Positions 25,080 to 33,854 are shown, counted from the stretch's first letter. The stretch is 64,000 bases of DNA from Streptomyces dysideae (GCF_001514305.1 NZ_KQ949081.1:213125-277124), one strand, 5' to 3'. The notes: generated from the letters alone by a model not told the origin. Numbers and translations: made by a program.

Positions 25080-25135
25080 CGGCGGAACCTGATGCCCTTG
25101 CCTGGAGCGGACTCGAAGCAGTTGGCTTGTGGCCC

Positions 25136-26125
25136 ATGAAGTACACCCAGCTCGGACGCACCGGACTCAAGGTCAGCCGACTCGTTCTCGGCACGATGAA
25201 CTTCGGTCCGCAGACAGACGAATCAACCAGCCACGGCATCATGGATGCCGCTCTCGACGCGGGTCTGAATTTTCTGGATACGGCCAACGTCTATGGGTGG
25301 GGTGAGAACAAGGGCCGCACCGAGGAGATCATCGGTACTTGGTTCGCCCAGGATGGCGGGCGGCGCGACAAGGTCGTCCTCGCCACCAAGGTGTACGGGA
25401 ACATGGCGGGCGACGGGGACGTCTGGCCTAACCACGACAAGCTCTCCGCGGTGAACATCCGACGGGCCGTCGACGCCTCCCTCAAGCGGCTGCAGACCGA
25501 CTACATCGACATCTACCAGTTCCATCACATCGACCGGTCGACGCCGTTCGAGGAGATCTGGCAGGCGATCGACGTCCTGGTTCAGCAGGGCAAGATCCTC
25601 TACGTCGGCTCCTCCAACTTCCCCGGCTACAAGATCGCCCAGGCCAACGAGACCGCCGCCCGGCACGGCCGCATGGGCCTGGTCAGCGAGCAGTGCCTCT
25701 ACAACCTTGCTGAGCGCCGCGCCGAGATGGAGGTCATCCCGGCCGCGCAGGACTATGGCCTCGGTGTCATCCCCTGGTCTCCGCTGCACGGAGGACTGCT
25801 CGGCGGCGTCCTCAAGAAGGAGGCCACACAGGGGCGCCGGGCGAGCGGCCGCGCTGCCGACGCGCTCAAGGACACCAAGACACGCGAGCAGATCCAGGCG
25901 TACGAGAACCTCCTCGACAAGCACGGCCTGGAGCCCGGTGAAGCGGCGCTCGCCTGGCTGCTGACCCGCCCCGGCGTCACCGGCCCGATCGTCGGCCCTC
26001 GCACGCAGGAGCAGCTGGACTCGGCGCTGCGCGCCCTGCAGTTGGAACTGAGCGAGGAACTGCTGACGTCTCTGGACGAGATCTTCCCCGGTCCCGGACC
26101 GTCTCCCGAAGCCTTCGCATGGTGA
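25136..26125 (+). CDS. Aldo/keto reductase
   Basis: This 329-residue NADPH-dependent oxidoreductase has a TIM-barrel fold. It starts MKYTQLGRTGLKVSRLVLGT and has the family signatures GLNFLDTANVYGWGENKG (catalytic D and Y), lysine in VVLATKVYG, histidine in YQFHHID and the cofactor-binding GPIVGPRTQEQLDSA. It appears intact. It lies inside the broken copy of a close paralog and in the opposite direction, next to a recombinase fragment, and has no evident ribosome binding site. The substrate is unknown. Confidence 0.88.
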   Translation: MKYTQLGRTGLKVSRLVLGTMNFGPQTDESTSHGIMDAALDAGLNFLDTANVYGWGENKGRTEEIIGTWFAQDGGRRDKVVLATKVYGNMAGDGDVWPNHDKLSAVNIRRAVDASLKRLQTDYIDIYQFHHIDRSTPFEEIWQAIDVLVQQGKILYVGSSNFPGYKIAQANETAARHGRMGLVSEQCLYNLAERRAEMEVIPAAQDYGLGVIPWSPLHGGLLGGVLKKEATQGRRASGRAADALKDTKTREQIQAYENLLDKHGLEPGEAALAWLLTRPGVTGPIVGPRTQEQLDSALRALQLELSEELLTSLDEIFPGPGPSPEAFAW

Positions 26126-26266
26126 GGTAGCGGGTCTGTGAGGGGGCCGTCGCCTTCTGCTTGCGTTCGATGCGAGTTGGAGGCGGCGGCTTCGTCGTTT
26201 CCACTCGGGGTCCGCAGGAGCGGTGAGCATCAGCGATGCGCTGCTGTGCAACCTGGCGTCAAAATC

Positions 26267-26302
26267 CTTGAGCCCCGTGCGTCCGAGCTGCGTGTACTTC
26301 AT
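26267..26302 (-). pseudogene. 5' end of the disrupted aldo/keto reductase gene
   Basis: The minus strand from ATG 26302 reads MKYTQLGRTGLK, the same 12 residues as the intact copy, then leaves homology (DFDARLHSS). Its codons differ in part from the intact copy, so it is not a simple inverted duplication made recently. Between 26126 and 26266 I find no identifiable gene. Confidence 0.8.
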
Positions 26303-26356
26303 GACTCCCTAGCCAGCGGCGTGGAGTGCGCTCTGGGCAAGCGACTTGAGCCTTGA

Positions 26357-26392
26357 CACTAACTACTGGTAAGTGCTGTGCTGTGGTTAGTG
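26357..26392. promoter_or_regulatory. Inverted repeat upstream of SnoaL-type gene
   Basis: CACTAAC (26357-26363) and GTTAGTG (26386-26392) are perfect inverted copies 22 bases apart. A TTGACA overlaps the left arm at 26353-26358. The region lies between the old reductase start and the SnoaL gene, so it may have been a shared operator-promoter. Confidence 0.45.
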
Positions 26393-26439
26393 CTAGCTTG
26401 AACTTTCAATATCCATGGAACGTCTGGAGAGAGTGCATC

Positions 26440-27393
26440 GTGACCCCCACCGCGTATGGCCGTAGGGCCCTTGTCGCGCTTGCGGCTTCTGTTGTTCTGG
26501 CGGGTGCGGCCGGCGTGCCCGCTGCTTCTGCGGCGCCGGTTTCCCAGGTTTCCCACGCCGGGTCCGGGTTCGGGTTCGGTTTCGGGTACGGCGACTCCGC
26601 TCGCCTCGCGTACCAGAAGCGCGTCGTCACCCGCGTCCTCAAGGGCGTGTTCGAGGAGGGCGACGCCGAGGTCGTCGACCGCTATGTGCGTCCCGACTAC
26701 ATCCAGCACAACCCTGTCGCGCCGGACGGGGCGGAGACCCTGAAGAACCTGGGCGCCGCGCTCGCCCGGCAGTTCCCGGACGCCAGGTACGACATCAAGC
26801 GGGTCATCTCCGAGGGCGACCTCGTGCTGGTCCACTCCAACGTCGTCATGACGCCGGGCACGCGGGGCTCCGCGGTCTTCGACATCTTCCGCTTCCAGGG
26901 CGGGAAGATCGCCGAGCACTGGGATGTCGGGCAGAACGTGCCGGAGACGTCCGTCAACGGCAACGACATGTTCTCGACGGAGAGTTGGCCGCGGACGGAG
27001 GCGCCGGGGCCGCGGTGGCAGACCGCGTACAACAAGCGGCTCGTCACGGCGTACGTCGACCAGCTCCTGGTGAAGAAGGACCTGGCCGCCGTCGACAAGT
27101 ACGTCGGCCCCGAGTACCACCAGCACAACCCGACCATCGCCGACGGGGTTGAGGGTGTTAAGGCCGGGCTGGGGGCGTACTTCGAGGCGTTCCCGAAGCT
27201 GACGGTCACGCCCAAGCGGATCGTTGCGGAGGGGGACCTGGTGGCCGTGCACAGTCACTATGTGAATGCGCCGGGAGAGCGGGGTACGGCGATTGTCGAC
27301 CTGTTCCGGGTGCGGGGCGGGAAGATCGTCGAGCACTGGGATGTGTTGCAGGACGTGCCGGAGACTTCGGCGAACGACAACACGATGTTCTAG
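26440..27393 (+). CDS. Secreted protein with two SnoaL-like domains
   Basis: The 317-residue protein has a signal peptide (RRALVALAASVVLAGAAGVP, cleavage after ASA), then two homologous SnoaL-like modules of about 130 residues. Each has the pattern YxQHNP or YHQHNP, EGDLVxVHSxxV and GGKIxEHWDVxQxVPE. This cone-shaped alpha+beta fold acts as cyclase, hydrolase or binding protein; the repeated polyketide-cyclase-like pocket does not fix the substrate. GTG 26440 has GGAGAGAG six bases upstream. An intragenic duplication formed the tandem. Confidence 0.82.
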   Translation: MTPTAYGRRALVALAASVVLAGAAGVPAASAAPVSQVSHAGSGFGFGFGYGDSARLAYQKRVVTRVLKGVFEEGDAEVVDRYVRPDYIQHNPVAPDGAETLKNLGAALARQFPDARYDIKRVISEGDLVLVHSNVVMTPGTRGSAVFDIFRFQGGKIAEHWDVGQNVPETSVNGNDMFSTESWPRTEAPGPRWQTAYNKRLVTAYVDQLLVKKDLAAVDKYVGPEYHQHNPTIADGVEGVKAGLGAYFEAFPKLTVTPKRIVAEGDLVAVHSHYVNAPGERGTAIVDLFRVRGGKIVEHWDVLQDVPETSANDNTMF

Positions 27394-27514
27394 AGGCCGA
27401 GTTCTGGGACGCACTCGCCGCCCCCGCTCCGCACGGCTGAGAAGCGAGCGAGCGGCCCGGAAGGCGGGCGGCCGAGGCAACTTGGCGGCAGCCTCACTCA
27501 TCGTGTGGGCAGGG

Positions 27515-27595
27515 GTAATTGGAGGATTTGTGTCAGGGCGGGAGCGGAAGGGCCCTGGTGGGGAGGGACGGTGGTGAAACAAATCCTCCAATTAC
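27515..27595. repeat. 17-bp perfect inverted repeat, 47-bp spacer
   Basis: GTAATTGGAGGATTTGT at 27515-27531 and its exact complement ACAAATCCTCCAATTAC at 27579-27595 flank a G-rich 47-base spacer. It sits between convergent genes. The arms are AT-rich for this genome. It could be a bidirectional terminator or a small non-autonomous element. Confidence 0.75.
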
Positions 27596-27611
27596 TGCTC
27601 GTGGCCCCCGC

Positions 27612-28274
27612 TCAGGCCGGGGGGCTTGGGTGCAAGGTGGCGAACGAGGCGTGGGCGCGGGTGCCGTCCGGCAGGGCCCAGGCGCCGGTGACGTGGCCGA
27701 TTGCTTCCTGGGGAGGGAGGAGGGGAGTGGTGGGGCGTAGTACCCGGTGGAGGCGGATGGTGCCGCCGTTCTGCGTCAGGAGCTCCGTGGCGTCCTGGGT
27801 GTCGGTGGCTGAGGTGTCTGAGGCCACGGCAGTGGATCCCGCACCGGCGTAGGCGCGGGTGACCTCCTCGTCGGGCGTGTCGGTGAGGCTCTGGGCCTGG
27901 GCCTGGGTGTGGCCCTCGATCAGGGCGAGCAACTGGGTGAGGAGGATCGGGTCGTGGCAGCCGTCGTAGGCCCAGCGCTTGCCCAGTACGCCGTGCTCCA
28001 TCGTGCCGAGGAGGGCGTGCTCCGCGTCGGGGAGCGGGGCGCCGCGGTAGGTGAGCGGTACCAGGTAGGCGGGCGGGTGAGGGGTGGTGTCGTCGTCGGT
28101 GACCACCATGAACTCGATGCCGACCTCGCCCTCGGGGTCGTCCAGCCGGAAGCCGCCTGCCTTGGCCAACTGAGGGGCGCCCGCGGCGCGTTCGTACCAG
28201 GGGCGGGAGGGCAGCCAGGAAGTGAGCAGTTCCAGCTTGGTCGGCTTGACGGTGGTGTGGTGGATGACGGCCAT
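27612..28274 (-). CDS. Maltokinase N-terminal-cap-like protein
   Basis: The 220-residue protein begins MAVIHHTTVKPTKLELLTSW. YLVPLTYRGAPLPDAEHALL and GTMEHGVLGKRWAYDGCHDP match the N-terminal cap of mycobacterial and actinobacterial maltokinases. The kinase domain itself is absent, so it is a stand-alone cap-like protein, often misannotated as a glucan branching protein. The function is unknown. Confidence 0.8.
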   Translation of the reverse strand: MAVIHHTTVKPTKLELLTSWLPSRPWYERAAGAPQLAKAGGFRLDDPEGEVGIEFMVVTDDDTTPHPPAYLVPLTYRGAPLPDAEHALLGTMEHGVLGKRWAYDGCHDPILLTQLLALIEGHTQAQAQSLTDTPDEEVTRAYAGAGSTAVASDTSATDTQDATELLTQNGGTIRLHRVLRPTTPLLPPQEAIGHVTGAWALPDGTRAHASFATLHPSPPA

Positions 28275-28319
28275 GTGCGCGGGGTCTCCTCCGTCGGGCG
28301 GCGAATGGACCTGATCCAG

Positions 28320-28363
28320 CCCTCCCAGCCTCTCAGAAGCCTTGCCCTGAGAGGCTGGGAGGG
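28320..28363 (-). terminator. Strong hairpin terminator
   Basis: CCCTCCCAGCCTCTCA and TGAGAGGCTGGGAGGG form a perfect 16-bp stem with a 12-base loop, 12 bases past the stop of the small secreted protein on the minus strand. Confidence 0.8.
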
Positions 28364-28374
28364 CGTCGTCCGGG

Positions 28375-28710
28375 TCAGGCGGGCTGCTTCACGCAGGTGC
28401 CGACCACGTAGCCGGTGACGCCGTGCTTCGTGACCTTGACCCAACGGGTGCTGGTGATACCGCACTTGGTGTACGAGCCGCCGTAGTACATCTGGCAGGG
28501 CGACGGCGCGGTCTCCCCCTTGTTGAGCTGGGCGAGGGCCGTGCCGTTGAGGCTCGTCCGGTCACGTATCACCACGGTCTCGAGGGCCAGTGCCGTGCAG
28601 CTCGCCGCGGACGCGTTCGTCTGGGCGATGGCGGGGGTACCGGCGATGAGCGCGGTCCCGACCAGGGCGGCGGACATCATGGACGCAGCGAGGATCCGGC
28701 GTGCGTGCAT
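28375..28710 (-). CDS. Small secreted SH3-like protein
   Basis: The 111-residue protein has a signal peptide (MHARRILAASMMSAALVGTA, cleavage near AIA). The mature part of about 80 residues has four cysteines and an SH3b-like layout: VVIRDRTSLNGTALAQLNKG, then WVKVTKHGVTGYVVGTCV. It probably binds peptidoglycan or another surface polymer. It is monocistronic, with a strong terminator. Confidence 0.75.
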   Translation of the reverse strand: MHARRILAASMMSAALVGTALIAGTPAIAQTNASAASCTALALETVVIRDRTSLNGTALAQLNKGETAPSPCQMYYGGSYTKCGITSTRWVKVTKHGVTGYVVGTCVKQPA

Positions 28711-28810
28711 ATCTGAGACTCCCCTGTTTTGATTGACGCGGGCATGTCGCCCGTGGTGGTCAGGGGCAGCCTAGATCCTTCCGCCGGTTGCTTCGCGGCG
28801 CCGGGCGGGG

Positions 28811-29398
28811 TCAGTCGCGGGGGAACTTGTCGGTCTTGAGGGTGAGGTCGAGCACGGTGTCGGTGAGGTTGATGTCGCCGCCGAAGTCGACCTTTGCCTC
28901 GAAGGTGTAGTCGCCGTTCTTGGGCTGGGTATAGACACGGCACTTGCCCTGGTAGGGGTCGGCGATGAGGTATACGGGGACTTCCGCGACCGCGTACGCG
29001 GTTTTCTTGGGGCCGTAGTCGTTGGCAGCCGTGCCCTGGGAGATGACCTCGGCGATGAACTCGACGTCCTCATGGCGCCAGCGGCCTTCGTCGTCCTTGG
29101 TGGCAGACGCGCTGAGCATGGCCACGTCCGGGCAGAAGCCGTTCTGGTGGCCGGGGAAGTCGATGCGTACGTCCGAGAAGACCTTGACGTCCATCCCGAA
29201 CCTGTCCTCGACGACCCGTACGATCCGGCGAATGATCTCCCAGTGGGTATCGCGCTGCGGCGTCATATGGACATTGCCCCCGACGATCTCGACCTTGATC
29301 CCTTCGGGGACGGGCATCCGCTCAAGTAGCTCGAACCACTCGTCCAAGCGCTTGGTATTGGCGTCGGCCATGGCGATCCTGTCGTCTACGACGGTCAT
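28811..29398 (-). CDS. Uma2-family (DUF820) PD-(D/E)XK protein
   Basis: The 195-residue protein has the Uma2 core: VEIVGGNVHMTPQRDTHWEI, PDVAMLS, FIAEVISQGTAANDYGPKKT (E...DxxxK) and YLIADPYQGKCRVYTQP. The family has a restriction-endonuclease fold. Streptomyces carry many copies of unknown role, often in variable DNA. ATG 29398 starts MTVVDDRIAMAD. Confidence 0.85.
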   Translation of the reverse strand: MTVVDDRIAMADANTKRLDEWFELLERMPVPEGIKVEIVGGNVHMTPQRDTHWEIIRRIVRVVEDRFGMDVKVFSDVRIDFPGHQNGFCPDVAMLSASATKDDEGRWRHEDVEFIAEVISQGTAANDYGPKKTAYAVAEVPVYLIADPYQGKCRVYTQPKNGDYTFEAKVDFGGDINLTDTVLDLTLKTDKFPRD

Positions 29399-29489
29399 CG
29401 TGGCGCTCCTCCCCGGCTGCCCCTCGGACCAGTGCAGCCGCGCAGTACAACGATACGCACGGTGACCAGGGCACTGAGAGGAAAGCCAC

Positions 29490-30222
29490 ATGCCAGCCCC
29501 CACCCGCCACCCCTCGTCGCCCTCATCCGGCGCGTCCTCGGCATCTACTTCCAGGGCTCCGCCACCCTCGGCGGCCTGCGCCCCCACAGCGACGTCGACA
29601 TCCTGGTCGTCGTACGCCGGCCGACGACGGACGATGAACGCCGGTTGCTGGTACGGGAGTTGATGAGGGTTTCCGGCGGCGACGGTAACCGGCCCGTCGA
29701 GCTGATCGTCGTGGTCCAGCCGGACATCCGCCCCTGGCGCTACCCGCCCACCTGCGACTTTCTCTACGCGAGTGGCTACGGGGTGAGTACGAGCGCGGCC
29801 ACATCCCCTCCCCCGAGCCCGCCCCCGACCTCGCCCCCCTCCTCACCATGACCCTGAACGGGGACGCACCCCTCTACGGCCCCCCGCCCGCCGACCTCCT
29901 CGACCCCGTCCCCCACGAGGACCTCCGCAGTGCCATCGTCACCGGCGTACCGCAGCTCCTCGACGAGCTGGACCGGGACACCCGTAACGTCCTGCTCACC
30001 CTCGCCCGCGTCTGGTCCACCCTCGTCACCGGCGCCATCCGGTCGAAGGACGCCGCCGTGGACTGGGCGAGCGAGCGGCTCCCGACCGAGTACCGGCCCG
30101 TACTCGCGCACGCCCGTGCCGTCTGTTCCGGGGAGGAGGCCGAGGACTGGAGCCAACTGCGGGCCCTCGTACGCCCCTGCGCCGACTTCCTCGTAGCGGC
30201 GATCAGGGATCAGGCCTCGTAG
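29490..30222 (+). pseudogene. Frameshifted AadA-like nucleotidyltransferase
   Basis: The pieces in order are: an ATG at 29490 with GAGAGGAAAG; then, in another frame, IYFQGSATLGGLRPHSDVDI, the GS...DxD nucleotidyltransferase active site; then, after a further shift near 29770 (one G missing), EWLRGEYERGHIPSPEP continuing to ARVWSTLVTGAIRSKDAAVD and the C-terminus at 30222. Architecture and length fit aminoglycoside 3''-adenylyltransferase relatives. At least two frameshifts make it non-functional unless the sequence has errors. The 3' end overlaps the SGNH gene by 13 bases. Confidence 0.75.
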
Positions 30223-30884
30223 GGCTCCCCGACATCCCACGCCTGGTACATCGCGTCGGCGAAGGCGCCCGCGATCTTGTGCTCGCCGCTCGCGTTGGGA
30301 TGCGTCCCGTCGTACGTGTCGTGGTGGATGTCGTACGCGGACGGCGGCGACGCCAGCAGCAGCGGTGAGCGCGGCTCGTCCAGGTCGGCGACCGCCTTCG
30401 CCAGCAGCTCGTTGAAGCGGCTGACCTGCGCCGCGAACGACGCGTCCGACTCGGCCCGCACATTCGGGATTACCGGCAGGACGACGATGCGCACCCGCGG
30501 CCTCGCCGCCCGCGCCTCCGCCACGAACGCCCGGACGTTCTCCGCGGTCTGTTCGGCGTTCGTGTAGAAGCCCAGGTCGATCAGGCCCAGGGAGACCAGC
30601 AGCACGTCCGCCCGGTACGAGCGCACCGCTTCGCCGATCAGCGGGGCCATGTGCAGCCAGCCCTCGCCCCAGCCGGCGAGGTGGGCGCTGGGGAAGTCGG
30701 GGTCGGCGTACTCGTAGGAGGTGGGGGCCTCGGTCGCCTTGTCGTAGAGCGTCTCGCGCGGGCCGACCAGGGCGAACGGGCCGCCGTACGTCTCACGCAG
30801 GTGCTGCCACAGCCGGTAGCGCCAAGTGTGTTCGCCCGCGCTTCCGATGGTCTGGGAGTCGCCGACGGGCATGAACCTGAGCAT
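30210..30884 (-). CDS. SGNH/GDSL hydrolase
   Basis: This 224-residue esterase/lipase-like protein has block I PVGDSQTIG (catalytic serine), an asparagine-region replaced by VSLGLIDLG, and block V DGTHPNASG with the D-H pair. No signal peptide is visible, so it is probably cytoplasmic. The unusual GDSQT and the lack of a clear GxND block set it slightly apart. It is convergent with the AadA-like pseudogene. Confidence 0.82.
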   Translation of the reverse strand: MLRFMPVGDSQTIGSAGEHTWRYRLWQHLRETYGGPFALVGPRETLYDKATEAPTSYEYADPDFPSAHLAGWGEGWLHMAPLIGEAVRSYRADVLLVSLGLIDLGFYTNAEQTAENVRAFVAEARAARPRVRIVVLPVIPNVRAESDASFAAQVSRFNELLAKAVADLDEPRSPLLLASPPSAYDIHHDTYDGTHPNASGEHKIAGAFADAMYQAWDVGEPYEA

Positions 30885-30936
30885 CCGCTCATCATGGATG
30901 ATCGTGGGGGCGGGCGGGGTGTGAGTCCAGCCACGC

Positions 30937-30969
30937 CCCGTGAAAAGTCTGGCCCGTGAAAAGGTCTGG
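30937..30969. repeat. Tandem direct repeat, 16/17 bp x2
   Basis: CCCGTGAAAAGTCTGG is followed directly by CCCGTGAAAAGGTCTGG and a partial third CCCCGTG. It lies in the 122-base gap between divergent genes, upstream of the membrane-anchored propeller gene. Confidence 0.65.
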
Positions 30970-31006
30970 CCCCGTGGAAGAGTCCGCGGGATGGCAGGCT
31001 GGGGGC

Positions 31007-31990
31007 ATGCGCCGACCGTTCGCCCTTCTCGCCGGGATCCTGCTCGTGGGTGCGTTCACCGTGCCCGCCTCCGCCGCCGACGGTGACGACGGGTTCACGA
31101 TCGAGGACCCGCGTATCACCGAGTCCAGCGGGCTCGCGGCCTCGCGTCAGCATCCCGGCATCTACTGGACCCACAACGACCAGGACGAGGGCGCCTACCT
31201 CTACGCCGTCGACAGCAGCACCGGCAGGACCGTCGCGACGATCACCATGACGGGCGTCGGCACACCTCGCGACATCGAGGCGATCGCCCTCGGCCCCGAC
31301 AACCAGCTCTACGTCGGCGACATCGGTGACAACGATGGTGTCGTGTGGCCGTATGTGTGGGTTTACCGGTTGCCCGAGCCCAAGACGCTGAAGGATCAGG
31401 CCATCCGCTCCACGCAGTACGTCGTGAAGTACGAGGACGGGCCCCGGGACGCCGAGTCACTTGTCGTGCATCCGAAGACCGGGCGCGTCTACATCATCGA
31501 CAAGCAGGAGGACGGCGGGCATCTGTACGAGCCGCCCGCCCAGCTCTCCGCCTCCGGGACCAACGTCTTCAAGCGCGCCGCCGCCGTCGACCTCTGGGCC
31601 ACCGACGCCGCCTTCTCCCCGGACGGCCAACAGCTCGCCGTACGCGGCTACTTCGGCGGCATCTGGTACGACTGGAACGGCGGCGACATCAAGCGCGGCG
31701 GGCGGCTCGGCGTGCCGTTGCAGGGGCAGGGCGAGTCCGTCACGTACTCCGCCGACGGGACCCGGCTCCTGTACGGGACTGAGGGCTCGGGCAGCTCCGT
31801 GACCGCTGAAGATGTGCCTGGCGGTGACAAGTCCTCGTCCGGTGGCGGGAGTTCGGCCTCCGGCGACGACGGCGACGACGGCGACGCCGGCTCGGACGGG
31901 GGTGGCGGCAACTTCAAGGTCGGTGCCATCGCCGTTGCCGTGGCGGCGGCCGTCATGTTCGGGTTCCGGCGGTTGCTGCGCCGGAGGTGA
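31007..31990 (+). CDS. Exported, membrane-anchored beta-propeller-like protein
   Basis: The protein has 327 residues from ATG 31007 (MRRPFALLAGILLVGAFTVP, a signal peptide). The body has repeated strand patterns (ESSGLAASRQHPGIYWTHND, NQLYVGDIGDN, YIIDKQEDGGHLY, FSPDGQQLAVRGY) like a WD40/NHL propeller. A Ser/Gly/Asp-rich linker, a C-terminal hydrophobic helix (VGAIAVAVAAAVMFGF) and RRLLRRR follow, so it is held at the cell surface. The function is unknown. Confidence 0.75.
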   Translation: MRRPFALLAGILLVGAFTVPASAADGDDGFTIEDPRITESSGLAASRQHPGIYWTHNDQDEGAYLYAVDSSTGRTVATITMTGVGTPRDIEAIALGPDNQLYVGDIGDNDGVVWPYVWVYRLPEPKTLKDQAIRSTQYVVKYEDGPRDAESLVVHPKTGRVYIIDKQEDGGHLYEPPAQLSASGTNVFKRAAAVDLWATDAAFSPDGQQLAVRGYFGGIWYDWNGGDIKRGGRLGVPLQGQGESVTYSADGTRLLYGTEGSGSSVTAEDVPGGDKSSSGGGSSASGDDGDDGDAGSDGGGGNFKVGAIAVAVAAAVMFGFRRLLRRR

Positions 31991-32003
31991 GGTGAGGTGA
32001 GGC

Positions 32004-32435
32004 CTATTCGGGCTTCTCCTCCAGCGGGCGTACCTCGTAGTGCTTCGTCCCCGTCCGCATCGCCTTGTGCGTCAGCGGCACCAACACCCCTTGCAGGAAC
32101 GGGTGCTTGCGCCGCAGCAGCTGCGCCGCATGCCGGTCCTCCGCGCTGCCGTGCTCCAGCAGCCGCGCCCGCGCGTGGATCTCGGGGCCGGTCGGGGCGC
32201 CGCGCGCGGTGGAGGGGGCGAGCTCCACCTCGGGGTTGTTGCGCAGGCGCTTGACCTTCCCGGCGTTGCCCGGGGAGCGGAAGTACGCGTGGTCCCCCTC
32301 GACGGCGAGGCTCACGGGGGTGCCGACGCCTGTGCCGTCCCTCTTGTGGCTGGTGAGCAGGACGGCCCACTGCTTGATGAAGGGGGTGAGCTCGGGGCTC
32401 GTATGCGGAGTACGTGGAGTGTGTGGAGTGCTCAT
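32004..32435 (-). CDS. PPOX-class F420-dependent enzyme
   Basis: The 143-residue protein has a split-barrel flavin/F420-reductase fold: WAVLLTSHKRDGTGVGTPVS, DHAYFRSPGNAGKVKRLRNN and EVELAPSTARG, then ALLRR-like helices. The pattern matches actinobacterial PPOX F420-dependent enzymes that reduce small cofactors or xenobiotics. The exact substrate is unknown. Confidence 0.85.
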   Translation of the reverse strand: MSTPHTPRTPHTSPELTPFIKQWAVLLTSHKRDGTGVGTPVSLAVEGDHAYFRSPGNAGKVKRLRNNPEVELAPSTARGAPTGPEIHARARLLEHGSAEDRHAAQLLRRKHPFLQGVLVPLTHKAMRTGTKHYEVRPLEEKPE

Positions 32436-32466
32436 CCCTCCATACAGGCACTGATCGACCGGCTTG

Positions 32467-33060
32467 TCACCCTTTGCCGCGCTCCCTGACCAGTACTTCC
32501 AGGCCGTCCAGGATCCGTTGCAGCCCGAAGTCGAAGTGGTCGAAGTCGGTGCTCCAGGTGTCCTCTGCGAGGGAGGCCAGGACGGGGTAGCGGCCCGACG
32601 TCATGACCTTCTCCAGGGTCGGGGTCTGCGCCTGCCAGAACTCCGCGTCCGTCAGGCCCGTCCGGCGCTCCGCCTCCCGCTGGTACAGCTGGGTGCGGGC
32701 GGCGCCGACGACGTAGTTGTCGATCAGGGTGATCGCCGAGACCAGCTCGGGGTCGGTCAGGCCCATCGGCTTGATCCGGGCGAGGATCTTCTCCATGCCG
32801 TCGAGGGCGCTCGGGCCCAGGATCGGGCGGGACTGGTTGATCTGGAGCAGCCAGGGGTGGCGGCGGTAGAGGGCGAGGGTCGCGTGGCCCATGGCCTCCA
32901 GGGCGGAGCGCCAGCCGCCGTCGCCGAGGTCGGCCGGGTTCTCGGAGGGGCTCTGGACGCGGTCCAGCATCAGGTCGAGCAGCTCGCCCTTGCCGGGGAC
33001 GTAGCGGTACAGCGACATGGCGCCGGTGCCGAGCTCGGCGGCGACCCGGCGCATGGACAC
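32467..33060 (-). pseudogene. TetR-family regulator lacking its first helices
   Basis: The frame begins [20 protein letters not shown], the recognition half of a TetR HTH, and continues through a complete TetR_C_1 ligand domain to 32467. The first 40 or so residues (helix 1 and the start of helix 2) are missing, and the open frame ends at a junction with a permease gene on the other strand. DNA binding is probably lost. A deletion that removed both promoters and the intervening ATPase gene is the simplest explanation. Confidence 0.75.
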
Positions 33061-33790
33061 CCACTACCAGCGCCAACCCGTCAACATCGCCCGGCAGTTG
33101 GGCTTCCCGATCCTTTCGGTGCTCCTCTACGGCTATGTCCTCGGCAGTGCGATGAAGGTCCCGGGCGGCGGGAAGTACCTGGACTTCCTGATGCCGGGCA
33201 TGTTCGTGATGACCATGGCGTTCGGCTTCATCAACACCGCCACGCTCGTCGTCTACGACTCCACCAAGGGCGTCATCGACCGGTTCCGCTCCATGCCGAT
33301 GGCCTCGTCCGCGGTGGTCGCCGGGCGTGGGGTGACCGATCTGCTGGTCGCCTGCGCGGAGTTGACGATCATGATGCTGACGGCGTTCGCGATGGGCTGG
33401 CGCCCGGACGGCGACCTCGGCTTCCTCGCCGCCTTCGGTCTGCTGCTGTGGCTGCGGTTCGCGCTGATCTGGATCGGTGTGTGGCTCGGCCTGCTGGTTC
33501 CCAACCCGGAGGCGGCGGGCGGGCTGTTCGCGGTCGCGTTCCCGCTGACGATGATCTCCAGCATCCTCGTCGCACCGCAGCTGATGCCCGACTGGCTGGG
33601 CTGGGTGGCGGCCTGGAACCCGATCTCCTCCACCGCCGCCGCCACCCGCGACCTGTTCGGTACGCCGGGGGGTGGCGGGGACTCCTGGGTCGAGCAGCAC
33701 GCGCTGCTGATGGCCGGGGTGTGGCCGGTGATCCTGACGGTGACGTTTCTGCCGTTGGCGGTGCGCCGATTCAGGAAGCTCAGCCGCTGA
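33053..33790 (+). pseudogene. ABC-2 type permease lacking its N-terminus
   Basis: [20 protein letters not shown] opens in the middle of the first cytoplasmic region of a DrrB-like permease. Six hydrophobic segments follow to a normal C-terminus ([13 protein letters not shown]). The ATG at 33053 is created by the fusion with the TetR fragment and lacks a ribosome binding site. The partner ATP-binding gene that normally precedes such permeases is absent. The protein is probably not made, or not functional. Confidence 0.7.
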
Positions 33791-33854
33791 TTCGGCTGGG
33801 GGTCTGGGGGCCCGCGGCGGAGCCGCCGATGCCACGGCCCCCAGAAGATGCAGC

